From positions 42,649-106,648 of the forward strand of contig JBAZKW010000004.1 in the NCBI GenBank assembly GCA_041650595.1: 64,000 nucleotides of DNA. Reading direction: 5' to 3'. The position numbers and the translations under genes were made by a program. The stretch comes from CALFCX01 sp041650595. Lineage in GTDB: Bacteria > Margulisbacteria > WOR-1 > JAKLHX01. Numbering within the stretch: position 1 is the first letter of the stretch; every line of letters begins with the position of its first letter. Under the pieces are notes generated by a model that saw nothing but the letters and a program-made list of their open reading frames with translations, was not told the origin of the DNA and did not search any database. Of the stretch, positions 16,595 to 23,842 are shown one piece after another.

Positions 16595-17587
16595 TCAGTA
16601 CATTTCGCTTTTGGGGACCCTGGCCATCAGCACCGATATCGCGGCTTTAGGGTCTTTTCCGTCAAAGAGGACCGAGTATATCTCGTTGGTAATAGGCAGT
16701 TCTACGCCGATCTTTTTGGCAAGATCGTATGCCGAAGATGTTGTCTCGACGCCTTCCGGTATTGCGGACATATTGTTTAGAATATCCCTTATTTTTTTCC
16801 CCTTGGCTATTTCCCTGCCGACTGTATGGTTCCTGGAAAGGGAGCTTTCGCAGGTAGTTATCAGGTCTCCAATACCCGAAAGCCCGGAAAAAGTCTCAGC
16901 TTTTGCACCCAGCGCCGTGCCAAGCCGGATTATTTCTGCAAGGCCTCTTACTATGAGAGCCGATTTTGCATTATTTCCGAGGTTCAAACCATCACAGATG
17001 CCGGCGGCAAGAGCAATGATGTTTTTCATAGCACCGCCGATCTCGACCCCGATAATATCATCGCTCGTGTACACCCGGAATTTATCGCCTGACAAAACTT
17101 CCTGGATCTTTTTTGCAGCCGCGGCGTCTTTTGAGGCGGCAACGGAAGCGGCCGGCAGGCCTTTTGCTATTTCCATAGAAAGATTTGGCCCGGAAAGCGC
17201 GGCGACCGTATTGTTGCCCGTAATTTCCGATATTATCTGGGATGGCCTTTTAAAAGTACCTTTTTCTATTCCTTTTGTAAGGCCAAGGATGATGGATCTT
17301 TTTTCGATGCTGTCTCCGGCGGTTTCCAAGGAACTTCTTAAAAACTTTGACGGTATGGCAACAACGACTATTTCCGCGTCTTTGGCGGATTCTCCCATGT
17401 CTTTTACGGCTTTTAACCGGTTGCTTAATCTTATTCCCGGGAGATAATGATTGTTTTCCCTTGCGCCGTTGATGTTAAAAACCGTCTTTTCTTCAAGGGC
17501 CCAGATAACAGTATCAAAGCCTTTTTCCGCCAAAAGGTTTGCTATCGTAGTTCCCCAGGCGCCTGCTCCGATGACCGATATTTTCAT
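16595..17587 (-). CDS. gpsA: Glycerol-3-phosphate dehydrogenase [NAD(P)+]
   Basis: Makes sn-glycerol 3-phosphate from dihydroxyacetone phosphate for phospholipid synthesis; 330 residues. It has the dinucleotide motif GAGAWGTTIAN at the N-terminus, LTKGIEKGT, LSGPNLSMEIAKG, catalytic lysine in GAMKNIIALAAG, and SGIGDLITTC. It overlaps plsY by 4 bases on the same strand, so the two enzymes that start glycerolipid synthesis are made together. Confidence 0.95.
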   Translation of the reverse strand: MKISVIGAGAWGTTIANLLAEKGFDTVIWALEEKTVFNINGARENNHYLPGIRLSNRLKAVKDMGESAKDAEIVVVAIPSKFLRSSLETAGDSIEKRSIILGLTKGIEKGTFKRPSQIISEITGNNTVAALSGPNLSMEIAKGLPAASVAASKDAAAAKKIQEVLSGDKFRVYTSDDIIGVEIGGAMKNIIALAAGICDGLNLGNNAKSALIVRGLAEIIRLGTALGAKAETFSGLSGIGDLITTCESSLSRNHTVGREIAKGKKIRDILNNMSAIPEGVETTSSAYDLAKKIGVELPITNEIYSVLFDGKDPKAAISVLMARVPKSEMY

Positions 17588-18174
17588 TGTGCAAACCAGC
17601 TTATCTTGTTTTCGGTGCCGCTTAAAAGTCTCTTTATATTAGGTATATGTTTGACCAATATAAGCACTGTAACGAATGCGACCATCCATGCATACGGCAA
17701 AGGCTGTCCGCTCCTGAGCATCAAAATAGTCAAAAATATCGAACCGGTGATCGAGGCAAGTGATACATACCCCGTAAGGCTTATTATAGATATGCCCAGA
17801 AGAAAAGACAATATGAAGAGATAGGGAGCTATTCCCAAAATGACGCCAAGGCCTGTTGCCACTCCCTTGCCGCCTTTAAATCTCAGGAATATCGGGAACA
17901 TATGTCCGGCTATGGCAAGCAGTCCGCAGAGCATTACTATATAGTGGTTTTGGCCGGTTGACGAAGCAAGATATACCGGGAAATAGCCTTTCAGCATATC
18001 AAGGACAAATACTGCAATGCCAAAACCCTTTCCGACCGACCGAAAGACATTGGTAGTCCCGATATTGCCGCTGCCGGTCTTTGTGAGATCTACTCCTTTG
18101 AGTTTACCGACCAGCAGTCCGAAAGGGACAGATCCAAGAAGATAGCTCATAATAAGCAAAAGCAGTATTTTCAT
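17584..18174 (-). CDS. plsY: Acyl-phosphate:glycerol-3-phosphate acyltransferase
   Basis: Membrane enzyme of 196 residues that acylates glycerol 3-phosphate from acyl-phosphate. Conserved cytoplasmic motifs are GSGNIGTTN (34-42) and KGGKGVATG (100-108), with several membrane helices around them. It is the first gene of the minus-strand block and its product feeds directly from GpsA. An extended -10 box ends 7 bases before the ATG, so the message is probably leaderless. Confidence 0.93.
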   Translation of the reverse strand: MKILLLLIMSYLLGSVPFGLLVGKLKGVDLTKTGSGNIGTTNVFRSVGKGFGIAVFVLDMLKGYFPVYLASSTGQNHYIVMLCGLLAIAGHMFPIFLRFKGGKGVATGLGVILGIAPYLFILSFLLGISIISLTGYVSLASITGSIFLTILMLRSGQPLPYAWMVAFVTVLILVKHIPNIKRLLSGTENKISWFAQ

Positions 18175-18181
18175 AGTAGCA

Positions 18182-18190
18182 ATTTTACCA
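18182..18190 (-). promoter_or_regulatory. Extended -10 promoter of plsY
   Basis: Read on the minus strand, TGGTAAAAT occupies 18190-18182 and ends 7 bases before the plsY ATG. It matches the TGN-TATAAT pattern seen elsewhere in the window. No good -35 box is visible. Confidence 0.4.
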
Positions 18191-18194
18191 CGTC

Positions 18195-18223
18195 TTGAAC
18201 GCCTGCGTCCGTTATAGTAGAAT
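18195..18223 (+). promoter_or_regulatory. Promoter of efp
   Basis: TTGAAC (18195-18200), a 17-base spacer and TAGAAT (18218-18223). The efp ATG follows at 18251 after an AGGGAG ribosome binding site at about 18233-18238. It diverges from the plsY promoter in the same 76-base gap. Confidence 0.55.
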
Positions 18224-18250
18224 TAAAAAACAAGGGAGATCAACAAGCCA

Positions 18251-18817
18251 ATGTCTATTCCCGTTACAGAACTTCGTCCCGGCATTACGGTAGAGCTTGA
18301 AAACCAGGTTTTTAGCGTTGTCGAATATAACCACATAAAGATGGGGCGCGGCGGAGCTATCGTCAGGGTCAAGATGAAGAACATCGACAACGGCAATACA
18401 ATAGAGCGCACTTTCAAATCCAACGAAAAAATAGAACATGCCCATGTAGAACGCAAAAAGATGCAGTATCTCTACAAACAGGACGACCAATATCATTTTA
18501 TGGACCAGGAGACTTTTGAGCAGGTGGCTATAGATAAAGGGCTGATGGGCGTGATCCCGAATTTTATCCGCGAACAGGACGTGATAGAGGTTATTTCCCA
18601 CAACGGTAAGATTTTGGGCGTTGAGATGAATACGTCTGTTGCGCTCAAAGTTGCCGAGACGGGTTCTGCTTTCAAGGGCAACAGCGTTTCCAATGTAATG
18701 AAGCCCGCGACGCTCGAGACCGGTGTGGTTGTGCAGGTGCCGATGTTCATCAATACCGGAGACAGCGTCATTGTCGATACCAGGACCGGGAACTACGTCG
18801 AAAGAGCGAAACAATAA
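18251..18817 (+). CDS. efp: Elongation factor P
   Basis: Relieves ribosome stalling at proline runs; 188 residues with the KOW-like N-domain and two OB folds. The loop that reaches the peptidyl transferase centre reads HIKMGRGGAIV, with arginine (R33) at the tip, where many bacteria have a modified lysine. Arginine-type EF-P is rhamnosylated by EarP in some Proteobacteria; no earP or epmA/B gene is in the window. The C-terminus (TGDSVIVDTRTGNYVERAKQ) is typical. accB follows, an order also seen in other bacteria. Confidence 0.95.
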   Translation: MSIPVTELRPGITVELENQVFSVVEYNHIKMGRGGAIVRVKMKNIDNGNTIERTFKSNEKIEHAHVERKKMQYLYKQDDQYHFMDQETFEQVAIDKGLMGVIPNFIREQDVIEVISHNGKILGVEMNTSVALKVAETGSAFKGNSVSNVMKPATLETGVVVQVPMFINTGDSVIVDTRTGNYVERAKQ

Positions 18818-18824
18818 TTCGGTA

Positions 18825-18846
18825 GATTCCGCGCATGCGCGGAATC
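18825..18846. repeat. 22-bp perfect palindrome between efp and accB
   Basis: The 22 bases equal their own reverse complement (half-site GATTCCGCGCA), centred between 18835 and 18836. It starts 7 bases after the efp stop. There is no T-run after it, so it is not a standard terminator. It could be an operator, an mRNA-stabilising hairpin, or a palindromic repeat element. Confidence 0.6.
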
Positions 18847-18867
18847 CCGACGAAACGGAGAAATTAG

Positions 18868-19338
18868 GTGGAACAAAATAAAGAAAAGCCCAATGTGGAT
18901 TTTGACACCGTTAAAAAGGTAATAAAGATCGTTGAAGAGTCCGATATTACGGCCCTTTCGGTGGAAAAAGGCGATTTTAAGGTTGAAGTGAGAAGAGAGA
19001 CAGGTTCACATCATATACCTGTAGCCTCACAGCATGCGGTTGCGCAGCATCAGATACCTGAAAAACCTGAGGGCATGCCTGCCGCCGAAGAAGAAGGCCT
19101 GCTTGCCATAACTTCTCCCATGGTCGGGACTTTTTACCGCGCTTCTTCTCCGGACAGCCCGCCCTATGTTGAAAAAGGCGACGACATAGAAAAGGGAAAA
19201 ATAGTTTGCATTATCGAGGCAATGAAACTTTTTAATGAGATCGAATCCGACATTTCCGGAAAAATAGTCAAAATCCTGGTTGAAAACGCTTCTCCGGTCG
19301 AGTTCGGTCAGAAATTAATGCTTGTCAAGAAAAGATAG
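18868..19338 (+). CDS. accB: Biotin carboxyl carrier protein of acetyl-CoA carboxylase
   Basis: Carries biotin for acetyl-CoA carboxylase, the first step of fatty-acid synthesis; 156 residues. The C-terminal biotinyl domain has the acceptor motif EAMKLFNEIES with lysine K120. The N-terminal helix is followed by a histidine/proline-rich linker (SHHIPVASQHAVAQHQIPEK). The start is GTG, 7 bases after CGGAG. accC is not beside it; the next gene is recJ. BirA (12463) should biotinylate it. Confidence 0.93.
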   Translation: MEQNKEKPNVDFDTVKKVIKIVEESDITALSVEKGDFKVEVRRETGSHHIPVASQHAVAQHQIPEKPEGMPAAEEEGLLAITSPMVGTFYRASSPDSPPYVEKGDDIEKGKIVCIIEAMKLFNEIESDISGKIVKILVENASPVEFGQKLMLVKKR

Positions 19339-19344
19339 GCGTAA

Positions 19345-21051
19345 ATGAGCCTTTTGAAGCGCCGCTGGAGCATCCACAAAAGCGACGAAAAGCTTGCCTC
19401 AGAAATTTCCGCAGCGTTTTGTCTGTCACATCCCGCCGCGCAGATACTTATCAATAGAGGGATCCAAAAGAAGGATGAAATCGAGCGGTTTTTAGCGCCG
19501 CGGCTTTCTTTTTTGAAGGACCCTTTTGAGATGCCTGATATGAAAAAAGCTGTTGAACGGACTCTTAAGGCTGTTCATGATCAAGAAAAAGTATATGTCT
19601 GGGGGGATTATGATGCGGACGGAGTGACCGGATCTTCCATAGTCGTGCTGGGGCTTAAGAAGCTTGGGCTAAAAGCCGGCTGCTACATACCGCACAGATA
19701 TGACGAAGGTTATGGACTAAATATAGAAGGGCTAAAAAAGATCGCTTCTTCCGGCGCGACACTGCTTATCACGGTTGACTGCGGCATCAGCAATTTCAAA
19801 GAGATCGAGTATGCAAAGACCCTTGGGATAGATGTCGTCGTTACCGATCATCACAATATACCGGAAAAGCTCCCAGACGCCGTTGCCTGCGTCGACCCAA
19901 AAAGGATGGACAAAGATCATCCTTCGAGGGACCTGGCGGGAGCGGGGGTTGCTTTTAAATTTGTCTGGGCGCTTTTGAGATCCGCGGGATTCAAAGATTC
20001 TGCCGAGATAAAAGAGTTCTTGGACCTGGCGGCCCTGGGCACCATAGCTGATGTGGTCCCTTTGACAGGGGAGAACCGGATACTCGCGGTCTGCGGCATC
20101 AAACTGTTAAACGAAAAAAAACGCGCCGGAGTAAAACACCTCTTCAGCGCGGCCAAGCTTTCCGGGGACATTACCGCCAGAAATATTTCATTCATGCTCG
20201 CGCCCAGACTGAACGCTCCCGGAAGGTTAAAGCACGCGGACCTCAGCCTCAGCCTTTTACTTGAGGACGATCCAAAAAAAGCGAAAAGCATTGCCGATGA
20301 GATAAATCTTGTCAATATTCAGAGGCAGCAGATCGGTTCTTTAATAGGTGAGGATGTTTTTTCCAGGATAATCGATCCTGAAAACACAAAGCTTATCATG
20401 CTTTCCGGAAAAAACTGGCATCCCGGAGTGATCGGGATCGTGGCTTCCAGGATATCCGAAAAATACAACCGCCCGTCGATCCTGATAAGTGACAGCGGCC
20501 GCGTCTGCAGGGGATCTGCCAGGAGCATAGAAGGATTTGATATATATAAATTGCTTCTTTCCTGCAAAGATATTTTTTCGGATTTCGGCGGGCACAAAGA
20601 CGCCGCCGGATTTGAAATGCCGTCGGGCGCCATCGAAGAGCTTAAAACACGATTGTCCAAAGAAATAGAAGGGTCCTTTACTTTTGACGAGCTTGTTCCA
20701 AAGACAAGGATAGACGTAGAAGCGGAGCCTAAAGACGCATCCTGCGATCTTGCGCGGGAGATAGAGCGGCTTGCTCCTTTCGGCCAGGGAAATCCCAATC
20801 CCGTATTGATGACCAGAAATATGAGAGTTTCTTCCTGCAGCAAAGTCGGAGCAAAAGGGGCGCATCTCAAGCTCAAGCTTTTTCGCGGAGGGACAAATCT
20901 GGACGCGATAGGTTTTGGATTGGGCGGACTATATGACGAACTTCCAAAAGACTCTCCTGTTGATGTGGCTTACAACCTTTTGATAAATGAATGGGACGGA
21001 TTTACCGTGCCGCAGGCGCAGCTGGTAGATGTAAGGAGGGCCCAAAAATGA
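19345..21051 (+). CDS. recJ: Single-stranded-DNA-specific exonuclease RecJ
   Basis: 5'-3' single-strand exonuclease for recombination and repair; 568 residues. DHH-family motifs: DYDADG (88-93), VDCGISN, TDHH (167-170), then the DHHA1 part with GSARSIEGFDI and FGGHKDAAGFEM, and a C-terminal OB domain (FGQGNPNPVLMTRNMRV). It starts 6 bases after accB and overlaps purD as ATGA. Confidence 0.94.
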   Translation: MSLLKRRWSIHKSDEKLASEISAAFCLSHPAAQILINRGIQKKDEIERFLAPRLSFLKDPFEMPDMKKAVERTLKAVHDQEKVYVWGDYDADGVTGSSIVVLGLKKLGLKAGCYIPHRYDEGYGLNIEGLKKIASSGATLLITVDCGISNFKEIEYAKTLGIDVVVTDHHNIPEKLPDAVACVDPKRMDKDHPSRDLAGAGVAFKFVWALLRSAGFKDSAEIKEFLDLAALGTIADVVPLTGENRILAVCGIKLLNEKKRAGVKHLFSAAKLSGDITARNISFMLAPRLNAPGRLKHADLSLSLLLEDDPKKAKSIADEINLVNIQRQQIGSLIGEDVFSRIIDPENTKLIMLSGKNWHPGVIGIVASRISEKYNRPSILISDSGRVCRGSARSIEGFDIYKLLLSCKDIFSDFGGHKDAAGFEMPSGAIEELKTRLSKEIEGSFTFDELVPKTRIDVEAEPKDASCDLAREIERLAPFGQGNPNPVLMTRNMRVSSCSKVGAKGAHLKLKLFRGGTNLDAIGFGLGGLYDELPKDSPVDVAYNLLINEWDGFTVPQAQLVDVRRAQK

Positions 21052-22334
21052 AGATACTGGTGATAGGCGGCGGAGGGCGCGAGGCGGTCCTTTGCTGGAA
21101 GATCAGACAAAGCAAACATTGCACAAATTTGTTCTGCGCGCCCGGTAATGCAGGGATAGCTGAGCTTGCCGAACTGGTTCCTGCCAATAAGATCCAAGAT
21201 ATCCTGGATTTTGTAAAAAAAGAAGGCATTGATCTTACGGTCGTAGGACCGGAACTTCATCTGGTTGACGGGATCGTGGATGTTTTTGAAAAGGAGGGCT
21301 TAAAGATATTTGGTCCGTCAAAAAAAGCGGCTCAAATAGAAGGAAGCAAGATATTTTCCAAAAAGCTCATGAAAAAATACGGGATCCCGACAGCTTATTA
21401 TGAGGAATTTGAAAAAAGTTCTGCCGCGCTGGATTTTGTCAGGAACAAAAAATTCCCTGTTGTAATAAAGGCCGACGGATTGGCTGCCGGCAAAGGGGTG
21501 GTCATTGCCGGAAATTTTGAAGAGGCAAAAAAAGCGATAAAAGAGATCCTGGACGGCAAGCTTTTTGGTGAAGCGGGCAACAAAATAATAGTCGAGGAAT
21601 TCCTTGACGGGGAAGAAGCTTCTATATTGTGTTTTACCGACGGAAAAACTATCGTGCCGATGGAATCCTCGCAGGACCACAAAAGGATATTTGACAAAGA
21701 CAAAGGCCCCAACACCGGAGGGATGGGGGCGTACAGCCCTGCTCCTATAGTTACAGATGAGTTATTGGCAGTTGTCCAAAAAACTATCCTCGAACCGTCT
21801 GTTGCAGCCATGGAAAAAGAAGGATGCCTGTACAAAGGAGTGCTATATGTCGGGCTTATGATAACTAAGGATGGGCCCAAAGTACTTGAATATAACGCAA
21901 GATTCGGCGATCCCGAGACCCAGGCTGTGCTCCCGAGAATGAAGACCGATCTGGTTGAGGTGATGTTGGCTGTGATCGACGGATCGCTAAGAGATATACC
22001 TTTGCATTGGGACAAGAGACTGTCCGCCTGTGTAGTTTTGGCTTCCGGAGGATATCCGGGAAAGTATGAATCAGGCCTTTCTATTGAAGGGCTTGATAAG
22101 GCGGCAAGCATGAAGGATACTTTTGTTTTTCACGCAGGCACTTCCGTTGCCGGTTGCGATATTGTTACTTCCGGAGGAAGGGTTTTGGGGGTTACAAGCC
22201 TCGGTAATTCCATAAAAGATGCTGTTGATAATGCATATGCCGCGGTTTCGAAGATTAAGTTCAAGGGGATGCATTATCGGAAAGATATAGGGGCCCGTGC
22301 GATCAAACGAAATACTTCTGGCGACCAGCAATAA
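21048..22334 (+). CDS. purD: Phosphoribosylamine--glycine ligase
   Basis: Second step of purine synthesis, making glycinamide ribonucleotide; 428 residues with an ATP-grasp fold. It begins KILVIGGGGREAVLCWKI and contains VIKADGLAAGKGVVIA, QDHKRIFDKDKGPNTGGMGAYSPAP and EYNARFGDPETQAVLPRM. The frame is open from 20991, but AAGGAGGG at 21033-21040 fixes the ATG at 21048, which overlaps the recJ stop. No other pur gene is in the window. The tail overlaps rdgB by 38 bases. Confidence 0.94.
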   Translation: MKILVIGGGGREAVLCWKIRQSKHCTNLFCAPGNAGIAELAELVPANKIQDILDFVKKEGIDLTVVGPELHLVDGIVDVFEKEGLKIFGPSKKAAQIEGSKIFSKKLMKKYGIPTAYYEEFEKSSAALDFVRNKKFPVVIKADGLAAGKGVVIAGNFEEAKKAIKEILDGKLFGEAGNKIIVEEFLDGEEASILCFTDGKTIVPMESSQDHKRIFDKDKGPNTGGMGAYSPAPIVTDELLAVVQKTILEPSVAAMEKEGCLYKGVLYVGLMITKDGPKVLEYNARFGDPETQAVLPRMKTDLVEVMLAVIDGSLRDIPLHWDKRLSACVVLASGGYPGKYESGLSIEGLDKAASMKDTFVFHAGTSVAGCDIVTSGGRVLGVTSLGNSIKDAVDNAYAAVSKIKFKGMHYRKDIGARAIKRNTSGDQQ

Positions 22335-22899
22335 ACATAAGGTTGGTGAAATAAAAAAGATCCTGAATATTAAGGGATTGAAACTGCTCTCTTTGTTGGA
22401 CCTTCCGGGTAAATTCTCGGTAAAAGAGAGCGGCAAGACCTTTATGGAGAATGCCGTAAAAAAGGCCCGATCCGCCGCAAAAAGGTTCAGGATGCCGTGT
22501 CTTTCGGACGATTCCGGACTGCATGTAAATGCACTTTCGGGAATGCCGGGAGTCAGATCCGCGAGGTTTGTAAAACCTCCGGTCACACCGGAAAGATTAT
22601 GCAAAAAACTTCTTTTCAAGATGAAAGATGTTCCCGCGGAAAAAAGGGGCGCCAGATTCGTCTGCTGTGTTGCTTTTGCCTATCCTTCCGGAAAGACGTA
22701 TACAGTAGAAGGGGACTGCCCGGGTTCTATAGGTTTTGCGATGAAAGGCAGTTGTGGGTTCGGTTATGATCCTGTGTTCATCCCCAAAGGCATGGACAAG
22801 ACGTTTGCGCAGATATCCGGAAAACAAAAGAACCTTTTGTCGCACAGGGGAAAAGCTTTTAGGAAAATGAGAAAGTGCCTCGTAAAGAACGCGGTTTAA
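22297..22899 (+). CDS. rdgB: Non-canonical purine NTP pyrophosphatase (RdgB/HAM1)
   Basis: Cleans the nucleotide pool by hydrolysing dITP, XTP and similar to monophosphates; 200 residues. Motifs: LLATSNKHKVGEIKKIL, SDDSGLHVNALSGMPGVRSAR, and GFGYDPVFIPKG near the end with SHRGKAFRKM. The start is GTG inside the purD 3' end. Pairing with purD makes purine metabolism a common theme. Confidence 0.92.
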   Translation: MRSNEILLATSNKHKVGEIKKILNIKGLKLLSLLDLPGKFSVKESGKTFMENAVKKARSAAKRFRMPCLSDDSGLHVNALSGMPGVRSARFVKPPVTPERLCKKLLFKMKDVPAEKRGARFVCCVAFAYPSGKTYTVEGDCPGSIGFAMKGSCGFGYDPVFIPKGMDKTFAQISGKQKNLLSHRGKAFRKMRKCLVKNAV

Positions 22900-22928
22900 A
22901 TAGTGCAGTTCCAACGCATATATCTTGA

Positions 22929-22948
22929 TGTTATAATAACAATTGTTA
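22929..22948 (+). promoter_or_regulatory. Extended -10 promoter with adjacent 12-bp palindrome
   Basis: TGTTATAAT (22929-22937) is an extended -10 box. It shares its last base with the palindrome TAACAATTGTTA (22937-22948), which would lie at the transcription start and could be an operator. The gene's AAAGGAGA and ATG (22967) follow. Confidence 0.5.
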
Positions 22949-22966
22949 CTCGAAAGGAGAAAGCAC

Positions 22967-23527
22967 ATGAGTAAAATAACGAAGGTCCTGTCGGTGTGTT
23001 TTGTGTTTGCTTTTGTTGTATGCGGGGTATCGTTTGCAAAAGATTTTTCGGCCGATTTTGTCAGCAAAGCGGGGCAGGCCCTTATACGGGGCAAGATGTT
23101 CTTTGCCAACAACAAGTTCAGGATGGAAAATCCGCAGGCCATCACTATTTCCAGGATGGATAAAAAGGTAGTGTTTGTTCTTATGCCGGGGCAAAAGATG
23201 TATATGGAACAGCCAATAACCGAGGAAAATACAAAAGGTCTTTCCCAGAAGAAGATGGCCGGTGAAATGAAGAGAGAAAAGATCGGCAATGAAACGGTAA
23301 ACGGCATAAAAGCCGATAAATATCGGATTACTTATAAAGCCCAAGGCAAGACCGATTCTATGTTCCAGTGGATAGCTTCCGGTATTGAGATGCCGGTCAA
23401 AACTTCTTCTGTTGACGGCAAATGGTCCATGGAGCTTAAGAACGTAAAATTTGGCTCTCAACCAGATGCTTTGTTTGAGGTCCCGAAAGGCTACAAAAAG
23501 TTCTCTTACAAGATGCCTTCTTTCTAA
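22967..23527 (+). CDS. Exported protein, DUF4412/LolA-like
   Basis: 186 residues. A signal peptide (MSKITKVLSVCFVFAFVVCG, cleavage near VSFA) is followed by a single strand-rich domain: FSADFVSKAGQALIRGKMFF, MRMENP-like (FRMENPQAITISRMDKKVVF), VNGIKADKYRITYKAQGK, then a C-terminal LFEVPKGYKKFSY. This pattern matches the DUF4412/outer-membrane lipoprotein-carrier fold that binds lipid tails in the periplasm. The assignment is by pattern and moderate. The start at 22967 is set by AAAGGAGA; an upstream in-frame codon at 22943 is ignored. Confidence 0.7.
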   Translation: MSKITKVLSVCFVFAFVVCGVSFAKDFSADFVSKAGQALIRGKMFFANNKFRMENPQAITISRMDKKVVFVLMPGQKMYMEQPITEENTKGLSQKKMAGEMKREKIGNETVNGIKADKYRITYKAQGKTDSMFQWIASGIEMPVKTSSVDGKWSMELKNVKFGSQPDALFEVPKGYKKFSYKMPSF

Positions 23528-23548
23528 AATCATTAACCAGCCAAATAT

Positions 23549-23675
23549 CGGGGCGTGGCACTTCGACAGGCTCAGTGCCCATCCTCTTCCCGATTGTGAG
23601 CTTGTCGAACAACGGGGCGTGGCGCTTCGACAGGCTCAGCGCACATCCTGGTTCAGTCCTGAGCTTGTCGAAGGA
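23549..23675 (+). repeat. Two truncated tRNA-Pro 5' copies separated by double-hairpin elements
   Basis: CGGGGCGTGGC, the first 11 bases of the tRNA-Pro gene at 23676, also occurs at 23549-23559 and 23613-23623. Each copy is followed by a 52-53 bp element (23560-23612, 23624-23675). Each element has a left hairpin with loop TCGACAGGCTC and a right hairpin with loop GAGCTTGTCGA. Stems differ but pair: GGCACT/AGTGCC and TTGT/ACAA in the first, GCGCT/AGCGC and GTCCT/AGGAC in the second. Left stems begin within the tRNA bases. Confidence 0.85.
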
Positions 23676-23749
23676 CGGGGCGTGGCTCAGCTTGGTAGAG
23701 CGTTCGGTTCGGGACCGAAAGGTCGTGGGTTCAAATCCCGCCGCCCCGA
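23676..23749 (+). tRNA. tRNA-Pro (anticodon CGG)
   Basis: A full cloverleaf: acceptor CGGGGCG/CGCCCCG with discriminator A, D-stem GCTC/GAGC, anticodon stem TTCGG/CCGAA with loop TTCGGGA (anticodon CGG, codon CCG), T-arm GTGGG-TTCAAAT-CCCGC. CCA is not encoded. It lies directly after the second hairpin element, whose right stem uses the first tRNA base. Confidence 0.95.
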
Positions 23750-23778
23750 TTTTGTCGATATATAGCTACAAGGCACTA

Positions 23779-23807
23779 TTGATTTATGTAATGTATTTTG
23801 TTATATT
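23779..23807 (+). promoter_or_regulatory. Promoter of the secreted-protein gene
   Basis: TTGATT (23779-23784), a 17-base spacer and TATATT (23802-23807) preceded by TGT, so both a -35 and an extended -10 are present. AGGAGGG at 23829-23835 and ATG 23843 follow. Confidence 0.6.
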
Positions 23808-23842
23808 GACAGCATCATTGATGCCTTTAGGAGGGCTTTTAT

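Noticed and set aside
18825..18846. Terminator of efp
   Set aside because: Perfect palindrome without loop and without following T-run.
20991..21047. Longer purD start at 20991
   Set aside because: A strong ribosome binding site and the family start support ATG 21048; the upstream part is recJ sequence in another frame.
23549..23686. Truncated copies as functional tRNAs or tRNA halves
   Set aside because: They contain only the acceptor strand and the first D-stem bases; no anticodon or T-arm.
23451..23765. Open frames of 91-104 codons across the tRNA-Pro(CGG) region
   Set aside because: They run through palindromic elements and a perfect tRNA; no ribosome binding site and no protein-like pattern.
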